Assembly: GCA_037126765.1 (NCBI GenBank)
Contig: JBBCBC010000001.1
Location: 24,164,804-24,228,803, forward strand
DNA: 64,000 bases
Direction: 5' to 3'
Source of the DNA: Stenogyne calaminthoides
Taxonomy: Eukaryota; Streptophyta; Magnoliopsida; Lamiales; Lamiaceae
Each line of letters starts with the position of its first letter. Position 1 is the stretch's first letter. A model generated the notes under the pieces. The model was not told the DNA's origin and searched no databases. It saw only the letters and a program-made list of their open reading frames with translations. Below, piece by piece: positions 32,104-44,478 of the stretch. A program made the translations under genes and the position numbers.

Positions 32104-33502
32104 TGTTGGGATATTTTAGTTTTGATAAATTATGCCAAAACATTATCAACTTGTGTTATTTAAATTAATCTACAGATAACAAATTGAGGGGGAACGAGAG
32201 AACAAGTTAAGAAGAAGAAATCAGAAATCAGAAGAAGAAGAAATCAGTTTACTTTTTATAATCGGCTGCAGGTTTCGATCTATTGCGGCTTGATTTATGA
32301 TTCAAGATCGATCTTTGATCGATGCAAGATTGATCTTTGAATCGATGCAAAGATTGATATCTTTTAAATCGATTCAAAGATCGATGTCGAATCGATGCAA
32401 GATCGATTAGTTTAATCGATGTTCTTGATCGAGATGTCGATTGAGACAAGATCGATGTTTAATCGATTCAAGATCGATGTTTAATCGATGCAAAGATCGA
32501 TATGTTTAATCGATGCAAGATCGATGCGAATCGATGCAAAGATAATAATCGAATCGATGCAAAGATCGATATCTTTTAATCGATGCGTACTGCACTGCAC
32601 CAAAATCTGGCAGACCAAATTTTAAGCGCATCGAAATATGCATACCAGATATGAATAGCCGATCGATCCATTAGACACAAAAAAGCAAATTTTGACAATA
32701 AGAAGATAACAACACATATATGAATGTGACATAAAGCCGCAAAACAACAAAGGTAATAGACAAAGAAAAGCTGAAGACTATTAGTATGGATTCTAATATT
32801 ACTCTTCAACGGAATATTCAAATCCACACTATAAATACATTGCACTATCTTCAAAAGAAGATGATGGAGTTTGGTCAAGCAAAGTGAAGATTAAAGCCAA
32901 ATATTCAAGCATCTCCATTCAAGAACATAGAGCATTACATATCCAAATTTACCCAAGAGTGTTCTTCAATAGATCTAAGCACAAATGTAATATCCTAATT
33001 TTAGAGAGATTTTCTCATCCTTAAGATTGAGGCTAAACAAATGTAAGGAAAAAATCTCAACCTAGTTGAAAAACCAAACAAACCTTACCCAAATCGGTTT
33101 GATAGATAAGTTTGTAGGTGAGTGTGAACTTCGAGAACATCTAAAGAATCCCGAAAGGAGGGTAGGCAATCCCGAGGGGAGATAAGTCCCATTTGAGTGT
33201 GAACTCCTTGTAACATCTAGCAATCCCAAAGGGGGGGTAGGCGATCCCGTGAGGGAGATAAGTCCCGCTTGAGTGAGAACTCAAGAAACATCATCTGTTG
33301 GTTAAGTTGGTGCCCTATGAAGGGAAGAGATGGATGTAGGGATTTTAGTTGTCCGAACCACTATAAAAATACGTGTGTTCTTATTTGTTTTCATATTAAC
33401 CATCATACATACTTTTAGCAAATCTGCATAACACACATTCAAAAAAAAGTCACCTCCCATTGAGATTTTACGAGTTTTAAATCGGGTTTTTCGGGACCAA
33501 CA
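32104..33502 (+). repeat. Solo LTR, C-like, 1399 bp
   Basis: TGTTGGGATATTTTAG...CGGGACCAACA with perfect 5-bp repeats ACTAT (32099-32103, 33503-33507). It shares the C-type start, the box before the TATA (diverged) and CTATAAATAC near 32828, and the R/U5 direct repeats (about 33110-33300). Its U3 holds an ATCGATGCAAAGATCGAT array (about 32270-32585) instead of the GATCTCGATCA array of other C copies, so it is a distinct subfamily. No internal region remains. Confidence 0.9.
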
Positions 33503-33507
33503 ACTAT

Positions 33508-34055
33508 CAAGTTTAATAATATTGAAAATATTATAGATGAGCAATATGTTATTATTAGAATAGAGGTCATGAAGTTGTGTTGTTTATGAAAAAATATTGC
33601 ATTCATTAAATTGCTTTAATTTTTTATTTTTTGTTGTATATTTAAAATTTAATTTATTTATATTAATGTATTATTAAAATAAAATTATTGATATAATTGT
33701 GTGAAACCATCAATGTTTAATTCTATCAAATCTTTTTTTTTTTTTTTTTTTTAAACGATATGCCTTTAATCTATTACTTTTTTATAAATATTTTATTGAT
33801 TGATTAATTATATTAGGTCTTATATAATCATTTCCTAAATCAATAATAATTTTATATGTTGATATATAACATTTAGTTATTTTCTTAAAATTACGTGTAT
33901 TTTTTAGTATTAAGTTTCTTATTTGTTATATGCTATTACATTTTTTTACTCATATCGTCAAATCATGATTGTTAGTTATGGTTAAATAAATAATAATATA
34001 ATCTTAAATTGTTTTATTATATTGTTAACTTTTTTTGTTTTGTGTTATTTTTTAG
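33508..34055. other. AT-rich stretch before the first Helitron exon
   Basis: Continuation of the unidentified plus-strand frame to about 33588, then AT-rich DNA with a T-run at 33728-33752. Nothing else seen. Confidence 0.4.
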
Positions 34056-35926
34056 CTATATTGAATAATGCGGAAGCTACTAAGTTTAGAAATTATCAAC
34101 CGGAATCAATCTCCAGATCAGGAAAATGCACAAGGTATGTTTTTTTTTTATTAAATTTGAATTTATGTTTTTATACTTTAAAAAGTATAATAATTTATTC
34201 CTGGTTTTCCCACCAACAATTCTTTTATTTCAATATTTTATTAACTGATTAACTATGTTAGTTATTGGGCAATCATGTTCAAGATCAATATTAATTTTAT
34301 ATGAATATAATTAACTATGTTAGTTATTGGTAATCATGTTCAAGATCAATATTAGTTTTATATTAAGATATCATTATTAATATGACCAATAATTTAATGT
34401 GCAATTTATAATTTGTTAACTTATATCAAATAATATATTATATCTTATCATAGGTTATTTTGACCATATAATATATTATGTAATATATCATAATTTTTAA
34501 AATTTGTCCAAAGTCTTTTCTTTTTGAATAAATGTCATTATAATTAATATTTTTTGGTAATTTATTTTTCATTGGACTGACTTATTTTCAAGACCATAAT
34601 TGCTTTATTTTTGTTTTACATACACCTTCAAAAAAATATTATATCTATTAATTATACCGATTTTTTGAAATATTACACTATGTTGATAATTAAAGCAAAT
34701 AATTATATTGTTCACGTATCATTTTAATATTATTTATTTAGGACACATTACTTTTTTTATATTTATTTTATAAGTTTATTTAGTGATAATTTTTTAAAAA
34801 CTTGCGTTTATAATTTTTTTTTTAATTTCTTTTGCTTAAATGTTAACCTACTTACTTTATATTTTCAATTTTTTTGTGTAGGCAATAAAGATTCTCAAAT
34901 TAATGGACTTACAAACACCGCTTCCTCATCAATTTTTCGTTATGTATTTGGATATAAGTTTGATAGTTCAAGCAAGGATATGTATGCAAAACAACAAAAT
35001 CCCGATGTTACCAATGATACTCATATTATATTATTATATTTATTAAAAAAATTCATTAATACTATATATTATTATAAGTATTATTAGTTATTTTACATTT
35101 GTTTTGTTATATAATTATTATTTTATCTCAAATACAGTTAGTGGATCTAGCAATCGTTATTTTACATTAATGATCGAAATGTTGGAATTTTTTCTTTTCC
35201 CGATCATTTAGCTAGAGATGATATTCAAGTTGAAGAATTAAAGTTTAGAGAGCCAATATTTAACGATGTTCTGCCGGATAATAATGATGATAGTCCGGAG
35301 ATAATTGATTTAGATCACGACAATTCAATTTGTTATGATAATGAAGTTGATTGTAAGTTGTGTAATTTATTTGTTCATATTTTTTTATTAAGTTTTTTTA
35401 AATAGAATCTCTTTTTAAAATTTGTATTTTTATTAGTTTCTTAAATTAAATACTTATTTTATAATTGATTTATTTCATATATCGAATATTGGGATATTGG
35501 TGATCCTATACATCGATGTGAATTTTGTGGTGCTATGTTTTGGTTTGATGAATCCATTGAAATCTACAAAAAAAGTTAACTCCAAAATTTTTATTGTATT
35601 GTATGCAAGGAAAAATTCGATTACCTCTAATGCCTCAAATTCCCATTACTTCTTCAAGATTTGATATGGGGTCAAAGTGATAGAAGCAAACATTTTTAGG
35701 ATAACATTGCTTCATTCAACAATATGTTTTTTTTACATCTTTAAATGCGGAAATATCGATAGAAATTTAAATAGAGGTAAATCTCCCCCTTGTTGTTTCT
35801 AATGCATGGTCGAAATTATCATAGATTGGGCGGGTTGCTTTCCAAGTGGTCGTGATCCCCGTATATGCCCAAATTTACATATACTGACACAAATAATGAA
35901 ATATATAACAGGATTCGATTTGTCAG
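34056..35926 (+). pseudogene. Helitron Rep/Hel protein, N-terminal exons
   Basis: Helitrons are rolling-circle DNA transposons encoding a Rep/helicase. Probable exons: 34056-34134, 34882 to about 35036, about 35149-35353, about 35490-35926. The last shows the family's N-terminal signature: YWDIGDPIHRCEFCGAMFWF, then decayed VCKEKF and LMPQIPITSSRF stretches. After several frameshifts come SLNAEISIEI-like and HRLGGLLP-like remains, and QIYIY...TNNEIYNRI just before a GT donor at 35927. Stops and shifts are frequent. The gene continues at 63285, after the virus insertion. Downstream Rep catalytic motifs and the helicase lie beyond the window. Confidence 0.7.
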
Positions 35927-36003
35927 GTAAGATATTTTTAATTTTTAAAAATGTTATCTATGTATTATTTTATCTCCAATCAAATTAGTTACATCCCATT
36001 ATT

Positions 36004-36005
<2 letters not shown>

Positions 36006-36034
<29 letters not shown>
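36006..36034. repeat. (AT)n tract at the left edge of the viral insertion
   Basis: About 14 AT units within the Helitron-gene intron that begins at 35927, directly next to the virus-derived sequence. A matching tract lies at the right edge (63246-63279). Confidence 0.9.
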
Positions 36035-36036
<2 letters not shown>

Positions 36037-36061
36037 TTATATATAAGTTATATGGTTTCAT

Positions 36062-36800
36062 GATTCAATACATCTTGATTCTAATGAATTTGTTCCAATT
36101 AAAGGATCTTTATTAAAACATTTATGACTCAGAATATGATATTCAAAAAATCTCGATTTATTGAATAAATGGACTATTCCTAAAATTGAACCTAAAATGG
36201 TTTATAAATTAGGAGCTTTTGAAAAAATAGATTTTAAATAAATTGTTAAAACTACTGAATCCTCTATACATCTTCATGAAGAAGAGATGGTTATTAAATT
36301 GCTTAGTAAAAATGATATTTTACCTTACAAAAGAACTCATAAGTTCTTACATATTGGTTGTGTTCAATTAAATAGCTCTTTTAGACCGCTTACTTTAAAT
36401 GGTTTACCAGAAAGCTTTCTAGCTTCTCTTAGGGATGGTAGAAATCTTAATTGGACACAATCCTTAATGGGAATTATAGAGTCTAGTTTGGCTTTAGGAC
36501 CTGTCTATTTTGACTCATATCCTAATTTATCTATATCTTTATCTGATAGTAATATTCTTGAAGCTTAACATTAAATGTTAAAACTCATGGTTATAATTAC
36601 ATACCAGGTACAGAGGTTATGTGTATTTGTTATCATATTTATTATAAGCCTTTATTTACACTCAATCCTATGTGTAAAAGAATTGAGAAAGATAATAATG
36701 AAACTATTCTTATAGAAACTAATTTTGTAAATCAAATATTACTACCGTAAGATCCATTAAGTGGGAAGAAATTATTTTTCCGAAAATTGGATAATATAAC
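36062..36800 (+). pseudogene. Viral polyprotein remnant: movement protein (30K superfamily)
   Basis: The longest open part is 36287-36568. It has the caulimovirid movement-protein core: HIGCVQ, then LPESFLASLRDGRN, LMGIIESSLALGPVYFD and LSISLSD. The following frames continue with conserved-looking HGYNYIPGTEV and an IYYKPLF-type stretch. In-frame stops occur at several places (for example near 36126 and 36239). These proteins carry virus between cells through plasmodesmata. Confidence 0.75.
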
Positions 36801-37520
36801 AATTTGTTCCTAAAAATCCTATTATAAATAGTGATTTTAAACATATTACTCAAAGTAATGATGTATAATTAATATTGGTTTTCAAAATAATCAAAGAAGA
36901 CATTAAGAAGAAATTTATTCTAGATCAATGTCTAATCATTCTCTTATATCTCCTCCGGATTATGAGGTAGAATTGTCTTTTGAATGTAGAGCTTCTACTT
37001 CCTCTTATAGAGAAAAATTCTTATTGTAAAATTAATAATAACAATGATAAAATTATAATTAATGAAAATAATATTATCCATAAAGATGGATTTGATCCCT
37101 AAATAATTTTGATTATAACTTTAAAATATAATTTTATGGATTTTACATACTTTTTAGATTTTTCTAAAGGTTCTTCTACTAGAGCTCATATTAATCATGA
37201 GTTTAATAATCCTAAATGGGATAAGTTTAGAATTTGGTATTTTAAATCATTCTCAAAAGATGATTTAGACTACTTTGTCGAAACAATTTTTATAAATTAT
37301 GTGAAAAACATAATGAAATTACTTATTATGTTCCTTGGTTTATTAAAACCTTTTATATCGATTATATTTCAAAGAATTGAACGTGATTATAAAATAATTT
37401 CTGGAGGAATACAAAAATCTGTTTACCCTCCTCATGTTCCTTTTCAAATCGAGAAAAATGGGAAGATATTTAGTTTTCTTCCATTCTCCAGAATCATAGA
37501 AAATGATTTTTACAAATTAC
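36801..37520 (+). pseudogene. Viral polyprotein remnant between movement and coat protein
   Basis: A run of broken frames, with open pieces around 36925-37025 and 37109-37520. It carries no domain I can name. It probably contains the linker and N-terminal part of the capsid region. It is cut at 37520 by a C element, and the virus resumes at 41163. Confidence 0.55.
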
Positions 37521-39268
37521 TGTGAGGTCCCGATTAAAACCGATTTTGCGCGTGCGGAAGCGAAACATGACATGATGCATATAAAACAGGGGTGAGGGAA
37601 TGGTGATACCAATTTTTTTGCTTTTAAGAACATGTGTGTTGTTTTGCTTATAATCGAATGCATATGACAAGTATAAACATAAAGCAAGAAAGAACACACG
37701 ATATTTTATAGTGGTTACGTTAAACCCGGCCCCCACATCCACTCTTCCCTTAACACAGGGGCACCTTAACCGAACTTAACCTGTGGGACTTATACCCCTC
37801 ACGGGATGGCCGAGATGTTTACCGAGTTCGCACTCAAGCGGGACTTATCTCCCTTACGGGATCGCCGATAGATGTTTACCGAGTTCACACTCAAGCGGGA
37901 CTTATCTCAATTACGGGATTGCCGATAGATGTTTACCGAGTTCACACTCAAGTGGGACTTATCTCCCTCACGGGATTGCCGATAGATGTTTACCGAGTTC
38001 ACACTCACCTAACAATCTTAACCTAACTTTGAGTTTGGGTAAAGGTTGTTTGGTTTCAAACTAGGTTGAGATTTTCCCTTACATTTGTTTATCCTCGATC
38101 TTGGGGATGGAAAAAATCTCTCTCTAAGGTTAGGATGTAGCATTTGTGTTTAGATCTAGGGTAGAACACTCTTGAATATATGCGTGTATTTCTAGCTATG
38201 TGTTCTATGGTGGGAATGCTAGAGTATATAGGATTGGGAGCACAATTCCTGTTGAACGTGCCTTTTAGCCGTCTTCTGTCATCGTGCCATATTTCAGACT
38301 CGCATCATCCGCACCACGACCTTGGCCGAACCTGCTGAACCCATATCTTCTTAGCTCAGAGCATCGTTTGCTACATTCTCCATACTCTTCCACATTCATC
38401 CACTCTTGATAATGAAGGAAGAACTTGTATTTATAGTGTGGATTTGAATGTTACCGTTGGAAAGAATCACATTCAAATCCATACTACTCTGTAGCTTTTT
38501 GCAGCTTTTCAGGCTTGTCGTCTTCCTCTCATTGGTCCACATCAGCTGAATCTAACGGTTATATTCTTCAGTTTCTTCTGAGTCTCTAACGGCTATATTC
38601 TCCAGGATCTTTTTAGTCTGGATCTTTAGTTCTATCGAGCCTTGAGTTCTTGAAGAATTTCTTTGAGTCTCGGGTTCTTGATTCAAAGAGACTTCTCTTG
38701 GCCAGACCTTATCCGATCGGGGCATCTTGACACTCGGGCTTCGAAGTTCGGACATATTGACCCTCGGTCACTTACTCAAGTATCGATTTCTTCTTTTCCG
38801 ATCCGATCGGCTCGACTGATCAGATCAACATATCTTCAGGATCATCTCAGGATAGCATCAGGTCATCTGCATTAGGTTAGCATACCAGTTTTTCATATCT
38901 GATCTCGATCACGTTTGATCTCGATCAGTCTCATCTTCATATCTGATCTCGATCACGTCTGATCTTGATCAGTCTCTTTTGCTCATCTTCTGATCTGCAA
39001 CCTTCTATTCTGATTTGCTGGCTTTAGCTTTTTCTTCACATCTGATTTGCCAAATTTCATCGATTGATTAGGAACTCATCGACTCATCCGATCTCGATCA
39101 TTCTCGCCTCTGACCTCGTCTCGATCTCGATCATCTTCTTTCCGATTTCGTGAGTTCCCCTCAATTTGTTCTTTTTTCGTTCCTTAACTTGTTATCTCAG
39201 AAATTAGCTTGAATAACACAAGTTAATAATGTTTTGGCATAAATTATCAAAACTAAAATATCTCAACA
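37521..39268 (-). repeat. LTR C, 3' LTR of the short element
   Basis: Plus strand TGTGAGGTCCCG...TATCTCAACA. Contains four roughly 57-bp direct repeats (CGGGACTTATCTCCCT...GTTTACCGAGTTCACACTCAAG) at about 37785-38010, in the transcribed R/U5 part. These give a repetitive open frame on the plus strand that is not a gene. Confidence 0.88.
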
Positions 39269-39403
39269 ATTTCCCCCTTTTTGATAATGACGCCAAAACA
39301 AAAAAATATGCATATACAGAGATCGGGTTTTTGATTTAAAAAAGATTTATTCAGGTGTTCACTTTGAATTAGTGAACTTTAGAACAACCCGCTCTGATAC
39401 CAC
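39269..39403 (-). promoter_or_regulatory. 135-bp internal region of the short C element
   Basis: Minus strand: PBS TGGTATCAGAGC (39402-39391), about 110 bp with an inverted repeat GTTCACT / AGTGAAC (about 39357-39377), then AAAAAGGGGGAAAT. Same layout as 24039-24176. Confidence 0.85.
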
Positions 39404-41162
39404 TGTGAGGTCCCGATTAAAACCGATTTTGCTGGCGTGCGGAAGCGAAACATGACATGATGCATATAAAAAAGGGGTGAGGAATGGTGATACCAAATTT
39501 TTTTATTTTAAGAACATGTGTGTTCTTTTGCTTGTAACTGAATGCATATGACAAGTATAAACATAAAGCAGTAAAGAACACACGATATTTTATAGTGGTT
39601 CGGACGAAACCCGCCCTACATCCACTCTTCCCTTAACACAGGGGCACCTTAACCGAACTTAACCTGCGGGACTTATACCCCTCACGGGATGGCAGAGATG
39701 TTTACCGAGTTCACACTCAAGCGGGACTTATCTCCCTTACGGGATTGCCAATAGATGTTTACCAGTTTCACACTCAGCGGGACTTATCTCCCTTTACGGA
39801 TTGCCGATAGATGTTTAACCGAGTTCACACTCAAGCGGACTTATCTCCCTCACGGGATTGCCGATATATGTTTACCGAGTTCACACTCACCTAACAATCT
39901 TAACCTAACTTTGAGTTTGGGTAAAGGTTTGTTTGGTTTCCAACTAGGTTGAGATTTTCCCTTACATTTGTTTAGCCTCGATGCTAAGGATGGGAAAATC
40001 TCTCTAAGCTTAGGATATAACATTTGTGCTTAGATCTAGGGTAGAACACTCTTGAATATATGCGTGTATTTCTAGCTCTGTGTTCTATGGTGGGAATGCT
40101 TGAGTATATAGGATTGGGAGCACAATTCTGTTGAACGTGCCTTAGCCGTCTTCTGATCGGGCCATATTTCAGACTCGTGCATCATCGGCACACACCTTGG
40201 TTGGGAACCGAACCTTGAACCCATATCTTCTTAGCTCAGAGCATCGTTTGCTACATTCTCCATACTCTTCCACATTCATCCACTCTTGATAATGAAGGAA
40301 GAACTTGATTTATAGTGTGGATTTGAATGTTACCGCTGGAAAGAATCACATTCAAATCCATACTACTACTAGCTTTTTTGCGACTTTTTTCGGGCTTGTC
40401 GTCTTCCTCTCATTAGTCCACGTCGGTGAATCTAATGGCTATATTCTTGATTTCTTGAGTCTCTAACATTTATATTCTTGAGGATCTTCCGAGTCTCGGG
40501 ATCTTTAGTTCTCTCCTGAGCCTTGAGTTCTCGAGCCTTGAGGTTCTTGATAACTCTTGAGTCTCGGGTTCTTGATTGAGACTTCTCTTGGCGGACCTTA
40601 TACGATCGGCATCTGACACCCGGGCTTCTTGAATTGAGTTCTCTGAGTTGGACATCTCCGACCCTCGTTCGCTTGACTCAACTATCGATTTCTTCTTGCG
40701 ATCGATTTCGGCTCGTCGAGATCAACATATCTTCAGGATCATCTCGGGATAGCATCGAGGTCATCTGCATTAGGTTAGCGTATGTCGATCTCTCGATCCG
40801 CGTCGATCTCGTCGATCTCATCTGCTTCATCTTCATATCTGATCTCGATCACGTCTGATCTTGATCAGTCTCTTTTGCTCATCTTCTGATCTGCAACCTT
40901 CTCTTCTGATTTGCTGGCTTTAGCTTTTTCTTCACATCTGATTTGCACAGCTCATCAGTTGATTTCGGAACTCATTTGACTCATCTGATCTTGATCATTC
41001 TCGTCTATTTCTCATCTGATCTCGATCATCTTCTTCTGATTTCGTGAGTTCCCCCTCAATTTGTTCTTTTGTTTCCCCTTAACTTGTTATCTGTAAATTA
41101 GCTTGAATAACACAAGTTAATAATGTTTTGGCATAAATTATCAAAACTAAAATATCCCAACA
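39404..41162 (-). repeat. LTR C, 5' LTR of the short element
   Basis: Plus strand TGTGAGGTCCCG...TATCCCAACA. It has direct repeats at about 39660-39890, the pre-TATA inverted repeat around 40318-40361, and the GATCTCGATCA array near 40780-41030. The middle (40380-40850) is CWG-depleted and the ends are not. Confidence 0.88.
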
Positions 41163-42786
41163 TTATTGTTAAACATGTCAATCAAATGATTGAGCAAAAT
41201 ATTTTTTGTAATCTTTATCTTTCTATCCTTGGAGAAGAAATTATTTCTTTACATGATAAAGTTGATAAAATAATCTCTAAAATTAATTTTCAGAATAAAT
41301 CTGAAGATTATGATAATAAAAATAATAATGTTATTATTAAAATAGTTTCATCTATTCAATCTCCTATTGAGATAAAAGATTTTAAATCTGAAGCCTCTAT
41401 TTCTGATCTTGAAAATTTTATTATTGATAAATTTAGTAATCAATATTTCGTGTTTAGATGATGACTTAGATGATAATCATGTTATTCAACCCAATAATAT
41501 TGGTAGTCCTAGTAATCTTGATAGTATTAATAAAATGAAATGGGTCGATAGACCTACCATGTCTACTTATTATTATAAGAGACTCACTCCTATGGATGTT
41601 CTTAATGAAGAACGTAAAAACTTTTTCAATAATTCTTATTCGAAAAAGGTATTTATGAATGGAATATTGATGATGGAAGTGATAATCATATTTTCACTCA
41701 ATGTCATCGCATGCTTATGTATAGTTATGTTTGTCAAACTTGTGGTAATAGTGATATTAAGATTTGCATGACAAGCTATTATCTTTGGTTTTATTGGTCA
41801 ACTTAAAGGTTGGTGGGATAATTATTTGACTCCCCAAAATAGAATGGAAATTTTTAATTCTATTAAAATTGAAAATGGTGAGACTAAAACCAATGTGGTT
41901 TACTCTTTGATTCTTACTATTTTGGATCATTTTACTGGTCAATATACCAATAAATATGAAAATACCGTAACTCTTCTTTTAAATATGAAGTGTCAAACTC
42001 TTCTTGATTTGGATGGTACAAAGATACTTTTTTTGTCTCAGATTTATGAGATTCCCGATTGAATCGGGATATTTGGAAGAATAAATTTGTAGATGGTCTT
42101 CCTAATCTATTTGCTGAAAGAGTTAAGAAAACTCTTAGAAAGGATTCTGATTCAATCCATTATGGGTCTTATACTTTTGGTCAAATCATTAGTGTTTGTG
42201 TTCAGGAAGGATTAAATCTTTGTAATGAACTCAAATTAAAAAATCAAATTAAAAAGGATAATCTTATGGAAAGAAAATAATTAGGTCAATTTTGTGATCA
42301 ATTTGGATTAGATAATCCTAATTCTAAAAATAAAAATAATTTGACTAAAAATAATAAGAGAGATTATAAAAGTAAATCTACTTATAAAAGAAGAAAACAT
42401 AATTCTTCAAACCAGAAAGAAAAAGATAATGAAAATGATAAAAGTAAAAGATCAAAACGGATACAATTAATAATATTGATAATGAGTTTTATAAACTCAT
42501 GAGTCAATTTCAAGATATGAATATTAGTGTCTTAACTAATAATAATATTTTAGAATTTCTTAAACATATAAAAGATTCTAGTTTAAGAGATAAAATCATT
42601 GAACAATTTCATGATTCTTCTAAGAATGAAGACAATGATAAAACTAGTCTTTCTAAAAAGATTGATGGTAATTATTATAATATGGGTGAATTAGAAAGAC
42701 TTCTTCGCCTAAAAAATATAAAAAATAATCCAAAGACTATAAATGATTTAGTTCATGAGATTAATAATCTCAAAAGCCCGATGTGA
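41163..42786 (+). pseudogene. Viral polyprotein remnant: coat protein
   Basis: Open pieces up to 41461, then 41409-41771, 41826-42062, 42059-42280 and 42499-42786 follow one another with small frame breaks. The capsid core is recognisable by GQLKGWWDNYLT (near 41792) and by FVDGLPNLFAERVKKTLRK and VQEGLNLCNELK (42090-42240). A strongly basic Lys/Arg stretch (about 42350-42460) follows, where many caulimovirids have a CX2CX4HX4C zinc knuckle; I cannot find the cysteines there, so that element seems lost or mis-sequenced. Confidence 0.7.
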
Positions 42787-43068
42787 AGATTCTTAAAAAA
42801 TAGAATACGTGTCTTTCTCGCTCTTTCTTTTTTATTGAGAAAGGTAAAGAAAAAATTGAGGATAGTGAAACTAACTATAAAGCTCTTTTCACAATACTTT
42901 GAAATTGATGACAATGTTAATATTGAGAAAAATCATTTTATCTACCATTAATATGATTATATAATGTAAATGGTATACTAAGATTTCTCTTCTTATAAAA
43001 AATTCTTATAAGAAAGATTTTATTGCAATGATTGATAGTGGTCTTTGATTTAAGTGTCATACGGTTAG
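42787..43068 (+). pseudogene. Viral polyprotein remnant: linker and start of the aspartic protease
   Basis: Broken linker, then the protease active-site motif IDSG encoded at 43031-43042. Retrotransposon B2 is inserted about 26 bp after it, so the protease is split right behind its catalytic loop. Confidence 0.65.
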
Positions 43069-44478
43069 TGTAGGTCCCGACGGGGTTTGTGAGGGAAGTC
43101 TAGAGGGGAGGTGAATAGACTTCAAAAACTTTTTTGTGCAGATCAAAGTGATGGCGATTAGCAACCATCAGTCTCTGAGAAAGAATCGGTTTGATCGATA
43201 ACCAACTTACTAATCGCGTGGAAGGCAGATTGGGTTAGAACTATCACTTAATCGATGTGTGTGAAGCTAAGTTTTACCCGTGTGAAAAACCGGTTTGATA
43301 AATCAGATTCAAAGTTAGTCTTTTAACCAGTTATCAAGTTAACCAGCTTGATTAGATCGAAAGCTTGGTGCTAGCTGATCTCAACTTAGAATATGTATGC
43401 TGCTTTAAAAGTTGTGTGCGATTGTGTAAATAGTTAATCAAAGCGGTAAAGGCACACAAGATTTATAGTGGTTCGGACAAACCAGTCCTACGTCCACTCT
43501 TCCCTATCAAAAGGGCACCAACTAAAACCAATCGACTTAGATTTTTGTGTTAGTCCAACACAAAGACAATCGACAGATATTTAAGGAGTTCTCACTCAAC
43601 CGATCCTGCAAATCGAAACTAGAAACCCTAGTGCGAATTCTAAAACAACTTAACCTAACTTTGGGTTTGGATAAGGTTGTTTTAGTTCCAACTATGAAAT
43701 CTTTTCTAGTGTTTAAGATAGCCTATCAGCTAGATGAAAAGATTTCTATGCTAAGAACTTATGGGATGAACACTTAATAAAATAATCTTCTTGTTCGTGT
43801 TCTTCGTGCGAAAATTTTGATAATTGCTTGAGCTTCTTGATTGTTCAGTGTTTCCGTGTCATCACTCAAAGTGTGATCCCATATTTATAGACCTTGAAAT
43901 CAAAGAGCCGTTGGAGAGCAATTTGAATTTCAGGCTATATTTGGTAGGTTTGCAGGATTGATGTGACGTGCTTGAGGAACGGCATGGCCGAGAGTGTGAA
44001 TTTTGTATTTTATAGTCGTTAGAAGAGAGCAGCATCAAATCCCGTAATTATCGGTTCGATCATACGTGTCTCGTCTTATTGGTTAACGGGCGACTTTTCA
44101 AAGGTTGTTCTTCCAACTAAGGTTGACATTCTTCTTGTTCGGATCATCGACGTATGATTTGGTGAAATATCGACCGGTCACGGTGGTGACCATCAATCAG
44201 TGATCGGTCTACGATTGAGTCTTCCGGTGGCGGTTGACTTAGCTTCAACCAGCGTATCGAACGATGTAGGTCTTCTCGTCCGATCTTACGGAAGTCATCG
44301 ATCTTCAAGTATTCGAGTTTGAGCTTTATGACTTGGTTTGTGATATCGGACTTGATCAGATCGATCTGATCTTCTGTTCTTCTCTTGCATTACGCCCGCC
44401 TGTCGGATATCAGCTATTCTTTGGGTCTTCAGATTCGACCTATACATATTGAGGTTTCCCCTAATATGTGACCTATCT
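43069..44478 (-). repeat. 3' LTR of B2, larger part
   Basis: TGTAGGTCCCG start (plus strand); homologous to 7586-8990 and 57522-58926. Interrupted after TATCT (44474-44478) by a solo C LTR; the rest is at 46225-46357. Confidence 0.88.

Larger units (their letters stand above)
37521..41162 (-). mobile_element. Family-C LTR pair with a 135-bp internal region, inserted in the virus
   Basis: LTRs 37521-39268 (1748 bp) and 39404-41162 (1759 bp), reversed, with only a polypurine tract (39269-39282) and PBS (39391-39402) between them. No coding capacity. Flanking bases ATTAC and TTATT do not form a clean repeat. The two LTRs are similar along their length but differ in repeat number and at many CWG sites. 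Confidence 0.85.

Noticed and set aside
36006..36034. AT tract as a replication origin or matrix-attachment element
   Set aside because: A simple microsatellite explains it, and its matching partner at the other viral border fits the insertion-site interpretation.
37785..38010. CRISPR-like array of regular repeats
   Set aside because: Repeats are contiguous without unique spacers and lie inside an LTR of a plant retrotransposon.
37783..38064. Repetitive plus-strand ORF with a roughly 19-residue period (also 39755-39952)
   Set aside because: It arises from the 57-bp direct repeats of LTR C (57 is divisible by 3) and is antisense to the element; unit number varies among LTRs and the frame is not kept in all copies.
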